A stretch of DNA of 52,380 bases from Christensenellaceae bacterium (GCA_022768945.1 JALEKY010000033.1:1-52380), one strand, 5' to 3'. Positions 42,198 to 51,576 are shown, counted from the first letter of the stretch. The notes: generated from the letters alone by a model not told the origin. Program-made: numbers and translations.

Positions 42198-44696
42198 ATG
42201 AATAAAAAGTATACTAAAAACATGCTTAAAGTTATCGACGAGGCGGGAGATATTTCCGCGAAGTTCGGCGTAAGATACGTTGGCAGCGAACAGATTCTGT
42301 ACGGGCTGCTAAAGGTGTATAACTGCGTGGCTTCGTCGCTTCTTCGCGGCTTTGGCGTAAGCCTTGCCGAATACGAAAGGTATCTTATAAAAACCATACA
42401 GTTTTCGAGTCCGCTCGTCGGGCTGACGGCGCGTTGCAAGGAAATGCTTGACGTTACCGAGGAGGTTGCGCGCCGCGCCGGTTGTACGTACATAACAACC
42501 GAGCAAGTGCTTTACGCGGTGCTTTGCGAAAGGGATTGCTGCGCGGTTGAAATTCTGTATGCTATGAACGTGGACGTGGACGGGCTTTTTTCGGAAACTT
42601 CGAAGACGGTTTTCCCTGCGGGTTCGGGTAAAAAGAATTCTTCGTCGGTATCCGTTATAGAAAAGCACGACGAGTATGACGACGGCTTCCCTTACGGAGA
42701 GAACGATTTCGGCGGAGCGGGAAACGACTACGTCGAGAGAGGAGAGTGTTTCGGTGGGAAAAACGACGTCGCGCGTTACGGCGATAACGGAAACGGAGGA
42801 GAGAATTTTTACGATAAAAACGAGTCGGGAGGGTTTAACGGAAAGAATGGCGACAAGCAGCCGAGGAATAATCCTCAAAACAAAAAAGCCCCCGATAACG
42901 CGGTTAAATCGCTATCTTCCTACGGAATAGATATGACCGAACGGGCTCGTAGCGGCAAGTACGATCCTGTTATCGGCAGAGAAAAAGAAATAGAGAGAAT
43001 GGCGCAGATACTTCTCCGCCGTACAAAGAACAACCCGATAATCGTAGGAGAACCGGGAGTCGGTAAAAGCGCGGTTGTGGAAGGCTTTGCTCAGGCGATT
43101 GCGGACGGAAAGGTGCCGGACGCTTTAAAGGATAAGACGATTTTCTCTCTCGACCTTTCGGGAATGCTTGCCGGCACGAGGTACCGCGGGGATTTCGAGG
43201 AAAGGCTTAAAAACGCGGTGAGCGAGGTAAGGCAGAGCGGCAACGTTATAATTTTCATCGACGAGATACACAATCTTATAGGAGCCGGGGCTTCGGGCGA
43301 CGGGAATTTCGACGCGGCGGATATTTTAAAGCCGATGCTTGCGAGGGGAGAACTTACCGTAATAGGCACCACCACTTACGACGAGTACAGAAAATATATA
43401 GAAAAAGACAGCGCGTTCGAAAGGCGGTTTTCGCAGATTACGCTCGAGCCGCCGTCGGTGGACGACGCGATTAAGATTTTATCCGGGCTTAAAGACAGGT
43501 ACGAAAAGCACCACGGGGTGGTTATAACCGCGGACGCGATTAAAGCGGCTTCCGAGCTTTCGGACAGATATATAACGGACAGATTTCTGCCGGATAAGGC
43601 AATAGATCTTATAGACGAAGCCGCTTCCAAAGAGAAGATAGCCGCTTCGAGAGAGCGTAGACCTTGCAGACCTATCGGCAGAGAAGACATAGCAAAGGTC
43701 GTTTACGATTGGACTAAAATACCCGTAACCACGCTTACGACGGACGAAAAACAGAGAATTTTGCAGCTCGAAAGTATTTTGCACGAGAGGGTTATCGGGC
43801 AGAACGAAGCCGTTTCGGCGGTTTCGAGGGCTATAAGAAGGAGTCGTTCGGGGCTCGGAGAAAAGGGCAAACCGTCCGGTTCGTTCATTTTCGCGGGACC
43901 TACGGGCGTGGGTAAAACGGAGCTTTCCAAGGCGATTGCCGAGGCGTTGTTCGGCGGCGAAAACGACCTTATTCGCATAGATATGTCCGAATATATGGAG
44001 AAGCATTCGGTTTCAAAGCTCATCGGTTCGCCCCCGGGATACGTGGGGTTCGACGAGGAAGGTCAGCTTACCGAAAAAGTCAGACGAAAACCGTACTCGG
44101 TCGTTTTGTTCGACGAGATAGAAAAAGCGCATGAGGATATTTTCAACCTTCTGCTTCAGGTTCTCGACGAGGGCAGGCTGACGGATTCAAAGGGGAGAAC
44201 GGTCAATTTCAGAAACACCGTAATCATATTGACTTCTAACGTAGGGGCGGCGACGCAGGATAAAAAATCGAGGCTGGGTTTCGTTTCTTCGGACAAAGAC
44301 GACGCGTTCGGTTACGAGGAAATGAGAGAAAATATTCTTTCCGGACTGAGAAAGAAATTTAAACCCGAGTTTTTAAACAGAGTGGACGACATAATATGCT
44401 TCCACCGTCTGACGAAGGAAGAATGCAAGAAAATTGCGGAAATTCAGATAAACAAACTTAAGGCAAAACTTAAAGAGAAAAATATTTCGCTTACCGTTTC
44501 GCCTGCGGCTATGGACGCTGTGCTTGCGGAAGGTTACAGCGAAGAATACGGCGCGAGAAGCCTTAAAAGAACTGTCGAAAAAGAGCTTTCGGACAAAATC
44601 AGCACCGCGCTTATTACCGGAGAGCTTTGCGAAAACAGCAACGTGACGGTCGGATATGCGGACGGACAGTTCAGGTTCGTAAAATCGAGATACTGA
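42198..44696 (+). CDS. clpC: ClpC/ClpA-type AAA+ protease ATPase lacking the middle domain
   Basis: The 832-residue unfoldase has a Clp-N domain (about 1-140). A long Asn/Gly/Asp-rich linker (about 150-240) replaces the usual short one. AAA-1 has GEPGVGKS and a DEIHN Walker B; AAA-2 has GPTGVGKTE and [11 protein letters not shown] near 700 is the ClpP-binding loop tripeptide. Between the two AAA modules the sequence runs from [18 protein letters not shown] straight into [17 protein letters not shown]. The UVR-containing middle domain that ClpC uses for assembly control and adaptors is missing. By layout it is therefore ClpA-like, but by neighbourhood it is ClpC. Confidence 0.92.
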   Translation: MNKKYTKNMLKVIDEAGDISAKFGVRYVGSEQILYGLLKVYNCVASSLLRGFGVSLAEYERYLIKTIQFSSPLVGLTARCKEMLDVTEEVARRAGCTYITTEQVLYAVLCERDCCAVEILYAMNVDVDGLFSETSKTVFPAGSGKKNSSSVSVIEKHDEYDDGFPYGENDFGGAGNDYVERGECFGGKNDVARYGDNGNGGENFYDKNESGGFNGKNGDKQPRNNPQNKKAPDNAVKSLSSYGIDMTERARSGKYDPVIGREKEIERMAQILLRRTKNNPIIVGEPGVGKSAVVEGFAQAIADGKVPDALKDKTIFSLDLSGMLAGTRYRGDFEERLKNAVSEVRQSGNVIIFIDEIHNLIGAGASGDGNFDAADILKPMLARGELTVIGTTTYDEYRKYIEKDSAFERRFSQITLEPPSVDDAIKILSGLKDRYEKHHGVVITADAIKAASELSDRYITDRFLPDKAIDLIDEAASKEKIAASRERRPCRPIGREDIAKVVYDWTKIPVTTLTTDEKQRILQLESILHERVIGQNEAVSAVSRAIRRSRSGLGEKGKPSGSFIFAGPTGVGKTELSKAIAEALFGGENDLIRIDMSEYMEKHSVSKLIGSPPGYVGFDEEGQLTEKVRRKPYSVVLFDEIEKAHEDIFNLLLQVLDEGRLTDSKGRTVNFRNTVIILTSNVGAATQDKKSRLGFVSSDKDDAFGYEEMRENILSGLRKKFKPEFLNRVDDIICFHRLTKEECKKIAEIQINKLKAKLKEKNISLTVSPAAMDAVLAEGYSEEYGARSLKRTVEKELSDKISTALITGELCENSNVTVGYADGQFRFVKSRY

Positions 44697-44825
44697 AAAC
44701 GGCTTAAAGGCGGGATAACGGCTTAGCCGGCAGTAAAAAAAGCCTCGAAAGAGAGAAAATTACTCAGTCCGGAGGCAATGAAAAACGAAGGTATGCGTTT
44801 TTTTCGAAAATATAAACAGAATGGC

Positions 44826-44867
44826 TTTCGGAACTATCGTTTTTTAGTCCGAAATCGCCGTTTTTTA
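44826..44867 (+). terminator. Possible terminator after clpC
   Basis: TTTCGGA (44826-44832) pairs with TCCGAAA (44848-44854), followed by TCGCCGTTTTTT. The intervening 44,697-44,825 shows no gene. Confidence 0.5.
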
Positions 44868-44919
44868 ACATTTGCGTAACAAAAATGCGTTACACTATAT
44901 ATTAAAAAGGAGAATCACT

Positions 44920-45441
44920 ATGCGTATTGAAACTGTATGTAAAAACTATCAGATGAGCGAAAAACTTAACGACATCATCGTAAAGAAAGTCAACAAATTC
45001 GATAAGTATTTCGACGAGGATACCCGTTGCAAAATTTGCCTTAAAAAAGAGGGCAAACAGTGCAAAATGGAAATCCAGATGGACTACAAGAACGATTTCT
45101 TGCGCGCTCAGGCTTACGCCGAAAATTTCTACGACGCGCTCGATATAGTTCTTCCCAAAATCGAAAGCCAGATTTACAAGCACCGCACGAAACTCGAAAA
45201 AAAACTGAAATCGGGAGCTTTCCAGGAAAAGTATATTTACGCGGACGGCAGCGAACCCGAACCGAAACTCGTGAAAACAAAACGCTTCGAAATGAAGCCG
45301 ATGGGCGTTCAGGAGGCAATAGAAGAGTTCGGGCTTGTAGGTCACTCGTTCTACGTGTTCCTCGACGAGGCTACGAATACCGTTAAGGTTCTGTATCTGA
45401 GAGACGACGGCAACGTGGGACTTATCGATCCCGTAGTCTGA
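44920..45441 (+). CDS. hpf: Ribosome hibernation-promoting factor, long form
   Basis: Long HPF dimerises 70S ribosomes into inactive 100S particles in stationary phase. The protein has about 173 residues. The N-terminal beta-alpha-beta ribosome-binding domain (about 1-105) includes KLNDIIVKKVNKFDKYF and DFLRAQAYAENFYDALD. A linker follows, then a C-terminal dimerisation domain (about 118-173): KTKRFEMKPMGVQEAIEEF split here, VGHSFYVFLD and VKVLYLRDDGNVGLIDP. The ATG at 44920 has AAGGAG 7 nt upstream; an in-frame ATG at 44872 has none. GTAAC-N8-GTTAC is a small inverted repeat in the promoter area. Confidence 0.94.
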   Translation: MRIETVCKNYQMSEKLNDIIVKKVNKFDKYFDEDTRCKICLKKEGKQCKMEIQMDYKNDFLRAQAYAENFYDALDIVLPKIESQIYKHRTKLEKKLKSGAFQEKYIYADGSEPEPKLVKTKRFEMKPMGVQEAIEEFGLVGHSFYVFLDEATNTVKVLYLRDDGNVGLIDPVV

Positions 45442-45522
45442 TTTTATAAAAAACCGCGGCGTTCGTTCTTCGTCGGATAGACGGCATAGGGAAAGGCAAA
45501 ACGGCAAAAATTAAGGCAATAT

Positions 45523-46323
45523 ATGCAAAAATTCGAAATAGGGGTTTCGACCGCCTCGCTGTTTAAAAGAATGTACAACGAAGAAGCCGTCGGTTTTTTA
45601 AACTCGATAGGCATTCCCGTGTGCGAGGTGTTTTTAGGTACTTACAGAGAGTATACCGACGGTTTTGCGAAACTTCTCAAACAAAACAAAGGAGATTTGC
45701 TCGTGCATTCGGTGCATACGCTCAATACTCATTTCGAGCCTCAACTGTTTTCGGCTAATCCGAGGGCTCTCGAAGACGCGTACGACATAGCGCGCGGAGT
45801 GCTTTCCGCCGCGAAAATTCTCGGGGCGAAGTATTACACGTTCCACGGCGTGGCAAGGGTGAAAAGGAAGATCGCTTATACCGACTTCAAGAGGATAGGC
45901 GGATTGTTTACTGCTCTTTGCGACGAGTGTGAGAAGTACGGCGTTACGCTCGCCCTCGAAAACGTGGAATGGGCATATTACAACCACCCGTCGTTTTTCT
46001 CGTCGGTTAAAAAGTTCTGCCCTAAGCTCAAAGGCACTCTCGACATAAAGCAGGCGAGGGACGCTGGCGAAGGGTACGTTCCATACCTCGAGGAAATGGG
46101 CGAGGATATAGTGACCGTTCATCTTTCGGACGTAGACGAAAACGGAAAGCTTTGTTTGCCCGGCAAGGGAACTTTCGATTTTAAAGAGCTGTTTTCCCGC
46201 CTTATAGACAAGGGCTTTTCGGGCGCGGCGCTCATAGAGGTTTATAACGAAAATTACGATAAAAACGAGGAGCTGAAGGATTCTTACGAGTATCTTTCGG
46301 ACGTTCTCGAAAGCGTAAGGTGA
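45523..46323 (+). CDS. Sugar phosphate isomerase/epimerase-like TIM-barrel protein
   Basis: The 266-residue protein is of the xylose isomerase-like TIM-barrel type (AP endonuclease family 2 fold). It has an N-terminal IGVSTASLF strand, HSVHTLNTHFEP and KYYTFHGVAR. The metal-ligand regions are TLALENVEWAYYNHP (Glu), GTLDIKQARDAGE (Asp), VTVHLSDVDENG (His/Asp), and AALIEVYNENY near the end. These give a plausible divalent-metal centre, but the substrate cannot be read. Pgi lies 140 nt downstream on the same strand, which hints at carbohydrate metabolism. Confidence 0.8.
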   Translation: MQKFEIGVSTASLFKRMYNEEAVGFLNSIGIPVCEVFLGTYREYTDGFAKLLKQNKGDLLVHSVHTLNTHFEPQLFSANPRALEDAYDIARGVLSAAKILGAKYYTFHGVARVKRKIAYTDFKRIGGLFTALCDECEKYGVTLALENVEWAYYNHPSFFSSVKKFCPKLKGTLDIKQARDAGEGYVPYLEEMGEDIVTVHLSDVDENGKLCLPGKGTFDFKELFSRLIDKGFSGAALIEVYNENYDKNEELKDSYEYLSDVLESVR

Positions 46324-46462
46324 GAGAAAAGGCACGGAGAAGTCGTCTGTCGCAAAGACGCGACAAAATCGCCTTTTGAGATTTAAAAAGCAAAAAAACA
46401 TAGCCGAAGCGGGGTTACCGACAAGGCGTTTTCAACAGAAATATTAAGGAGAAATTATTACA

Positions 46463-47902
46463 ATGGGTTTCAGGTACAACAACAGAAAGTGGAAAGATTC
46501 CATGCGTTTAAGACTCGATTATAACAATATGATGACCGATTTCGTCGGCACGCGCGAGGGCTTTACGAAAAAGGAAATTCGCGATAATATGTCGATTGTC
46601 GATACGGCGTATAATCTCGTTCAGCTTAAACGCGGCAGAAATATGATGGGTTGGAGCGAACTTCCGTACAATCAGGAAGAAATTCTCGACGACGTTATTC
46701 AGACGGCGAAAGCGGTGAGAAAGTCCTGCGATTATTTCGTAGTTCTCGGCATCGGCGGTTCGGCTCTCGGACCTATGGCGGTATTCCAGGCGCTTTGCCA
46801 TTTGCATCACAACGAACTTCCCAAGAGCAAGCGTCGCGCGCCCAAGTTCTATGTGGAAGATAACGTGGATCCCGAAAGAATGGCGGCTCTTCTCGACGTG
46901 ATCGATCCCGAAAAGACCGTTTTCAACGTTATAACGAAGAGCGGCGCTACGAGCGAAACTATGGCTCAGTACCTCATCATTATGAATATGCTCAAGGAAA
47001 AACTCGGTGAGAACGCGGCGAGCCACGTTATCGCGACGACTTCCGAAAGCAAGGGCAACCTTATCAAAATAGCAAGGGAAGAGAACCTTAAAACCTTCTA
47101 TATTCCCGACGGCGTAGGCGGAAGATTTTCCGAACTCTCGCCCGTAGGTTTGTTCCCTGCGGCGGTTCTCGGCATAGACGTAAAAGAAATGATTGCCGGC
47201 GCGGCTTATATGGACAAGGTTTGCAAAAACGAAAAAGTATTCAAAAACCCCGCGCTTCTTCTCGCTACGTTCCAATACCTCGCGATGAAGAGAGGCAAAA
47301 ACATTTCCGTTATGATGCCGTATGCTGACGGTCTTAAACTCATTGCGGACTGGTATTGCCAGCTTTGGGCGGAAAGTCTCGGCAAGGCGAACGACAACGC
47401 CGGCAACAAGATTTACAGCGGACAAACCCCCGTTAAAGCTCTCGGCGTTACCGATCAGCACTCGCAGGTTCAGCTTTACACCGAAGGACCTTTCGACAAG
47501 GTTACTACCTTCCTCGCGGTGGATAACTACAGAAAAGAAGTTACCATTTCCGAGGGTTGCAGAGATATTCCCGACGTGGCTTTCCTTTGCGGACACACTA
47601 TGAACGAACTTATTCAAGCAGAAAGACAGGCTACCGAATACGCTCTTACCAAGGCTAAAAGACTTAACCACACGATTTATTTGCCCGAAATCAATCCGTT
47701 TACGATCGGTGAACTTCTGTTCCTCTTCGAAATGCAGACGGCTTACTGCGGAGAAATGCTCAAGCTTAACACCTATGATCAGCCGGGTGTTGAAGCGGGC
47801 AAGCAGGCTACGTTCGCGCTTCTCGGCAAACGCGGCTACGAGGACAAGAAAGAAGAACTCGAAAACGCTACCAAGAAGAGAGAAGATTTTACTATCGCTT
47901 AA
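46463..47902 (+). CDS. pgi: Glucose-6-phosphate isomerase
   Basis: Pgi interconverts glucose-6-phosphate and fructose-6-phosphate in glycolysis and gluconeogenesis. The 479-residue protein shows the SIS-type phosphosugar motifs VLGIGGSALGPMAVF and VITKSGATSET. It also has the PGI signatures DGVGGRFSELSPVGLFPAA and the downstream KALGVTDQHSQVQLY with its catalytic His. A late E-x-x-T-A-Y-C-G block is present. AAGGAGA precedes the ATG. A strong terminator directly follows. Confidence 0.96.
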   Translation: MGFRYNNRKWKDSMRLRLDYNNMMTDFVGTREGFTKKEIRDNMSIVDTAYNLVQLKRGRNMMGWSELPYNQEEILDDVIQTAKAVRKSCDYFVVLGIGGSALGPMAVFQALCHLHHNELPKSKRRAPKFYVEDNVDPERMAALLDVIDPEKTVFNVITKSGATSETMAQYLIIMNMLKEKLGENAASHVIATTSESKGNLIKIAREENLKTFYIPDGVGGRFSELSPVGLFPAAVLGIDVKEMIAGAAYMDKVCKNEKVFKNPALLLATFQYLAMKRGKNISVMMPYADGLKLIADWYCQLWAESLGKANDNAGNKIYSGQTPVKALGVTDQHSQVQLYTEGPFDKVTTFLAVDNYRKEVTISEGCRDIPDVAFLCGHTMNELIQAERQATEYALTKAKRLNHTIYLPEINPFTIGELLFLFEMQTAYCGEMLKLNTYDQPGVEAGKQATFALLGKRGYEDKKEELENATKKREDFTIA

Positions 47903-47920
47903 AAAAAATAATACTATGAC

Positions 47921-47957
47921 GTGCGCCGCGGAATTTTTCCGCGGCGCACATTTTTTT
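47921..47957 (+). terminator. Strong terminator after pgi
   Basis: A 13-bp perfect GC-rich stem (GTGCGCCGCGGAA and its complement) is followed by ATTTTTTT. Confidence 0.92.
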
Positions 47958-48002
47958 GCGCTTTTACTAAGACGCGTTTTTGTAGGGAAGAGAGGACGGA
48001 GA

Positions 48003-48041
48003 ATCGACAAAAACCCCGTTTTTCGCACAATATCGTATAGT
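48003..48041 (+). promoter_or_regulatory. Spo0A-box-like site and possible promoter of the spoIIGA operon
   Basis: ATCGACA (48003-48009) is, on the minus strand, TGTCGAT, one mismatch from the Spo0A box TGTCGAA. TCGACA with CACAAT (48026-48031; 16-bp gap), or TATAGT at 48036-48041, could serve as promoter elements. Spo0A activates spoIIG in studied spore formers, so the site is sensible but unproven. Confidence 0.4.
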
Positions 48042-48065
48042 TTTATGTATACGAAAGGTGGTATT

Positions 48066-48086
48066 ATGTCAGCGTTAGGTAGTTGA
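48066..48086 (+). other. Six-codon open frame and following hairpin in the spoIIGA leader
   Basis: ATG at 48066 follows AAGGTGG by 4 nt and encodes MSALGS then TGA. GTCGG (48091-48095) and CCGGC (48111-48115) can pair, with TCTTTTTT shortly after (48121). The layout resembles a leader peptide with an attenuator, but the stem is short. The rest of the 353-nt gap to spoIIGA shows no gene. Confidence 0.3.
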
Positions 48087-48255
48087 TAACGTCGGAACCT
48101 GCGAAAAGTGCCGGCTTAACTCTTTTTTGACCGCTCTGGTACAAAAGCGCGTTCGGACGTCATTACTGCAGGAGAAGAGGCGGAGTTTAAACATCACGCT
48201 TATCGGTCGGGTGCGGGGATAATAAAACGAAAGTTTATGGTTCGGGGAAAATGAA

Positions 48256-49086
48256 ATGGAAGTTTACGTAGAGTGCGTTCTTTTGGAAAATCTGCTTATA
48301 GATTATATGCTCGTTTCGGGCGCGGGGCTTATTGCGAGGAAGAGGAACAGTCGGCTCCGTTGTGCGGTTTCGGCAACTTTCGGCGGGATTTTTTCCGTGC
48401 TGTTCCCTATTTTCGGGCTTGACGGGGTAATAGCGTTTCTTTTAAAAATCGCGGCGGGGGTAATAATGCTTTTTATCGCGTTCGATTTTAAAAACTTCGG
48501 GGAGGTCGTTTACTGCTTTCTTTTCTTTCTGCTTTTGACGTACGCTTCGGGCGGGGCGATAATCGGCGGTTGCATATTGTTCGGAGGGGATTATTCTTTT
48601 TCTGGCGGCGGACTTAGTTATTCTTCCGGGAGCGTAGTTCCGTACGGAATAATCGTTTCGGGTGCGTTCGTCGTTTCGGAAACGGTTGTTCGGGTAATGA
48701 AAAAAGCGTCGAAAAAGCGCGATTTAGAGGACTTTTACAGAGGAGTTATGATTATCGACGGGCAAAATTCAACGCCGCTCATGAACGGTTTTATAGATAC
48801 CGGCAACAAACTTTACGACGATAAAAGCGGTGCGCCCGTTGCAGTGATTTCTTCCGAAAAGGCGGACGAGCTTATATTTTCGGGCGTATTGTCGCTAAGC
48901 GGAGCGAGATACCAGACGGTCAGGACGGTTTCGGGCGAGGGGAAAATTTTACTGTTTCGCGTTTCCGTTCTCGTGATATATTCGGGAGATAAGAGGAATA
49001 TAATAGATAATGCGACGATAGGGGTAGGCGGAAAAATAGCGGACGGGGTGGACGTGCTTATTCCCGCCGCGATGAGCGTATTTTAG
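48256..49086 (+). CDS. spoIIGA: Sporulation sigma-E factor-processing peptidase SpoIIGA
   Basis: SpoIIGA is a membrane aspartic protease in the mother-cell septal membrane that removes the pro-sequence of sigma-E after a signal from the forespore. The 276-residue protein has about five membrane segments in the first 150 residues. The catalytic motif is FIDTGNKLYDD with D181-T182-G183, followed by a retropepsin-like domain ending in GGKIADGVDVLIPAAMS. It is directly upstream of its substrate gene sigE (15 nt). The N-terminus VECVLLENLLIDYMLV is typical of the family. Confidence 0.94.
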   Translation: MEVYVECVLLENLLIDYMLVSGAGLIARKRNSRLRCAVSATFGGIFSVLFPIFGLDGVIAFLLKIAAGVIMLFIAFDFKNFGEVVYCFLFFLLLTYASGGAIIGGCILFGGDYSFSGGGLSYSSGSVVPYGIIVSGAFVVSETVVRVMKKASKKRDLEDFYRGVMIIDGQNSTPLMNGFIDTGNKLYDDKSGAPVAVISSEKADELIFSGVLSLSGARYQTVRTVSGEGKILLFRVSVLVIYSGDKRNIIDNATIGVGGKIADGVDVLIPAAMSVF

Positions 49087-49101
49087 TCGGAGGGGCTGTG
49101 T

Positions 49102-49809
49102 ATGAAGATTTTGGATTTTTTGAAAAGAATTTTATCGTTCAAGGGATTTAAAGAGCCGTGCGGCGTGGATTACATATGCGGCAGCGAAGCTCTTCCGACG
49201 CCGTTTTCCGGCGAAGAAGAACAAAGACTTCTCGACGCGATGGAGCGTGGCGACGAAAATGCCGGGCAGTCGCTCATCGAACATAATCTCAGGCTTGTCG
49301 TTTACATAGCGCGCAAGTTCGATAACACCGGCGTGGATACCGAAGACCTCGTTTCCGTCGGGACGATCGGGCTTATTAAGGCTGTAAGGTCGTTCAACGC
49401 CGAAAAGAAAATCAAGCTTGCAACGTACGCTTCACGCTGTATCGAAAACGAAATTCTGATGTATTTGAGGAGGGTTTCGAAGCTGAAAGTCGAGGTTTCT
49501 TTCGACGAGCCGCTGAATGTCGACCGCGACGGCAACGAGCTTCTTTTATCGGACGTTATCGGTACGGACGGCGATTACGTTTTCAAGAACATCGAAAAAG
49601 GGGTGGAAAGAGAACTTTTGTACGACGCGCTCAGACGGCTCAGCGTAAGGGAAAGAAAAATAATGGTGCTTCGCTTCGGACTTGCCGGCGGCGACGAACT
49701 TACGCAAAAAGAGGTCGCGGACCTGCTCGGAATTTCGCAATCTTACATTTCGAGGCTCGAAAAGAAAATAGTTTCGAGGCTGAAAAAAGAGTTTACGAAA
49801 ATGGAATGA
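49102..49809 (+). CDS. sigE: RNA polymerase sporulation sigma factor sigma-E
   Basis: Sigma-E is the first mother-cell sigma factor. The 235-residue protein begins with an amphipathic pro-sequence ([15 protein letters not shown]) expected to be removed by SpoIIGA. Region 2 follows: [28 protein letters not shown] and [19 protein letters not shown]. Region 4 contains [14 protein letters not shown] and the helix-turn-helix [22 protein letters not shown]. Likely targets within this window are spoIVA and sipL. sigG follows after 143 nt containing several hairpins. Confidence 0.96.
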   Translation: MKILDFLKRILSFKGFKEPCGVDYICGSEALPTPFSGEEEQRLLDAMERGDENAGQSLIEHNLRLVVYIARKFDNTGVDTEDLVSVGTIGLIKAVRSFNAEKKIKLATYASRCIENEILMYLRRVSKLKVEVSFDEPLNVDRDGNELLLSDVIGTDGDYVFKNIEKGVERELLYDALRRLSVRERKIMVLRFGLAGGDELTQKEVADLLGISQSYISRLEKKIVSRLKKEFTKME

Positions 49810-49870
49810 TCGCTTCGATATAAACTCCGGCGAATAAATATTTTTTAATAGCGCATAATTGCTTGTAACC

Positions 49871-49949
49871 CGTCGGGGCTAACCGAAAAACAGTAGACTT
49901 GAGCCCGTACGAAAACGTACATAGAAGAATTTAAATTCTTCACGGAGGG
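49871..49949 (+). promoter_or_regulatory. Hairpin-rich leader between sigE and sigG
   Basis: Three pairings follow one another: GGGCT (about 49876) with AGCCC (about 49902), GTACG-AAAA-CGTAC (49907-49920), and the perfect 18-nt palindrome GAAGAATTTAAATTCTTC (49924-49941). The palindrome abuts the ribosome binding site CGGAGGG. Such structures could limit sigG translation on read-through mRNA from sigE. That role is inference. A clean sigma-F promoter was not identified. Confidence 0.5.
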
Positions 49950-49952
49950 CGT

Positions 49953-50723
49953 ATGAGTTACAAAGTTGAAATAAGCGGATTGGATACTTCGGGCTTGCCG
50001 AAAATCACCGCGGCGGAATCGCAGGAGCTTCTTTTGAAAATCAAAAACGGAGACGAGGCTGCGAGAGAAAAGTTTATTCTTTCTAATATGCGGCTGGTTT
50101 TGTCGATAGTCCGCAGATTTTCTACAGGCAAAGCGTGTTGCGACGACGTGTTTCAGGCGGGGTGCGTGGGGCTTATCAAAGCTATTAACAATTTTAACGT
50201 GTCGCTCGGGCTGTGTTTCAGCACGTACGCCGTGCCGCTGATTATAGGCGAAATAAAAAGATTTTTGCGCGGCGGCAATTCGCTGAGAATTTCGCGGAGC
50301 ATAAGGGATACCGCGTACAGAGTTCTGAAGGCGCGCGAACAGATAGAGGCTGAGGACAGAGAAGCTACAAATTGCGAAATAGCGGCTAAACTCGGCATTG
50401 ACGAAAAAGACGTGGTTTACGCGCTTGACGCGATTTCCGATCCCGTTTCGCTGTTCGATCCTGTGTTTTCGAAGGCGGGCGACACGTTGCTTGTTATGGA
50501 TCAGCTCGGGGACGATAAGAACACCGAGGAAAAATGGGCGGAGTGCGTTGCGCTTACGTCTGCGCTCGAAACGTTGGACGACAGAGAAAAAACCATTTTG
50601 CGGTTAAGATACTACGAGGGAAGAACTCAAACGGAAATTTCCGAATGCGTGGGGCTTAGTCAGGCGCAGATTTCCAGACTTGAGAAAAACGCCCTTTCTT
50701 CGGTTAAAAAATTGATGTCTTAG
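49953..50723 (+). CDS. sigG: RNA polymerase sporulation sigma factor sigma-G
   Basis: Sigma-G is the late forespore sigma factor. The 256-residue protein starts MSYKVEISGLDTSGLPK, close to known sigma-G N-termini. Region 2 has NMRLVLSIVRRF, DDVFQAGCVGLIKAI and FSTYAVPLIIGEIKRFLR. Region 3 contains LRISRSIRDTAY. Region 4 has LDDREKTILRLRYYEGRTQTEI split here, and the helix-turn-helix VGLSQAQISRLEKNAL. The order spoIIGA-sigE-sigG is conserved in Bacilli and Clostridia. No terminator is obvious within 100 nt of its stop. Confidence 0.96.
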   Translation: MSYKVEISGLDTSGLPKITAAESQELLLKIKNGDEAAREKFILSNMRLVLSIVRRFSTGKACCDDVFQAGCVGLIKAINNFNVSLGLCFSTYAVPLIIGEIKRFLRGGNSLRISRSIRDTAYRVLKAREQIEAEDREATNCEIAAKLGIDEKDVVYALDAISDPVSLFDPVFSKAGDTLLVMDQLGDDKNTEEKWAECVALTSALETLDDREKTILRLRYYEGRTQTEISECVGLSQAQISRLEKNALSSVKKLMS

Positions 50724-50797
50724 AATAGTAAAAAGGAATGCGTTTGAAGACGGTATAAATACAAAAGCCACGTAAAACAAACATTATCGGCATAAAA

Positions 50798-50826
50798 GCG
50801 GGCGGTGAGTGCCATTACGTGGGGGA
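50798..50826. repeat. Degenerate interspersed repeat after sigG
   Basis: GCGGGCGGTGAGTGCC followed by ATTACGTGGGGG resembles the GGGCGGTGACCGCC unit. The following 200 nt (50,827-51,030) are AT-rich and hold no gene I can support. Confidence 0.5.
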
Positions 50827-51030
50827 TGATTCGAATTTATCCGTCCGCAGATACGTAAAAAATCTAATCAAAAAATGTGCACCTGAATTTTGATTAAAAA
50901 CATAATATAAGAGCTGTATGTTTATATTTAAAAGTTTTCAAAAATTTTCAAAATGTGTAGGTTTGTCAAACATATGAGACAGATTTTGGAAAAAATCAAT
51001 TATGTATAAGTCCGAGATTTAAGTAGTCTG

Positions 51031-51055
51031 AGGGAATCCGTTTTTTGGATTCCCT
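51031..51055. terminator. Hairpin next to the decayed gene fragment
   Basis: AGGGAATCC (51031-51039) and GGATTCCCT (51047-51055) form a perfect 9-bp stem with a T-rich loop. CTCTTTGC follows on the plus strand. It lies just beyond the stop of the minus-strand fragment. Confidence 0.5.
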
Positions 51056-51060
51056 CTTTG

Positions 51061-51282
51061 CTATTTATTAGGTAACGGTTGAGGAGTCAATTTGAATGTA
51101 TGAGGCTCTGTTTCTTTTCGCTGTATTGCACATTGAAGCATTTTAACAGCACTTTGTACTTTCAAATCAGAAGGAAGATAAATTGGTGTTAATTGCTCTG
51201 AAGGTAATAAAATGTCTTTAGGCGGTTACCTCCCGTCGAGAGTTTTTGGTTTTAATAATTTGTTGGTTTTCGTTCTGCCTCT
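51061..51282 (-). pseudogene. AT-rich gene fragment, unknown family
   Basis: The minus strand reads PPKDILLPSEQLTPIYLP, then SDLKVQSAVKMLQCAI, and ends TFKLTPQPLPNK at a TAG (51061). An in-frame TAA at 51226 cuts it from an upstream stretch of 18 more codons (LKPKTLDGR end). GGGAGG sits just before the downstream part, but no ATG, GTG or TTG follows at a usable distance. The amino-acid pattern looks like real protein and its base composition is more AT-rich than its neighbours, suggesting a decayed, possibly transferred gene. A good minus-strand promoter lies upstream. Confidence 0.4.
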
Positions 51283-51332
51283 TTACCTTGTTCTTGATGT
51301 TTCGGTATCTCTATACGGATACTGTTGGATAT

Positions 51333-51361
51333 ATTATAGCACAAAAATTTTATTTTTTCAA
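51333..51361 (-). promoter_or_regulatory. Strong sigma-A promoter reading into the gene fragment
   Basis: On the minus strand TTGAAA (51361-51356), a 17-bp spacer and TATAAT (51338-51333). GGTATC and GGATAC just downstream can form a small hairpin. Confidence 0.65.
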
Positions 51362-51576
51362 GTTTTAACGCGCTATGTTATATGCAATATATAAAAATCA
51401 TCTCTTTATTCTGTTTTGAAGCATTTTGTCGTCACTTTTTCAGGTAATTTATCACTCTTTTTCTGTTTAATTTTAACTTGTCCGTTTCAGCGCGTCCGCT
51501 TTTTGTTTTTGTTCTCCCTATGGAACATAAACCTTTCAGTTTCCGTTGATTGCGTTATCGTCCGTTTTTCTCGCCA

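Noticed and set aside
40179-44696. A ctsR gene in the mcsA-mcsB-clpC operon
   Set aside because: No helix-turn-helix frame of suitable size occurs upstream of mcsA, and no CtsR heptad repeat was seen in the leader.
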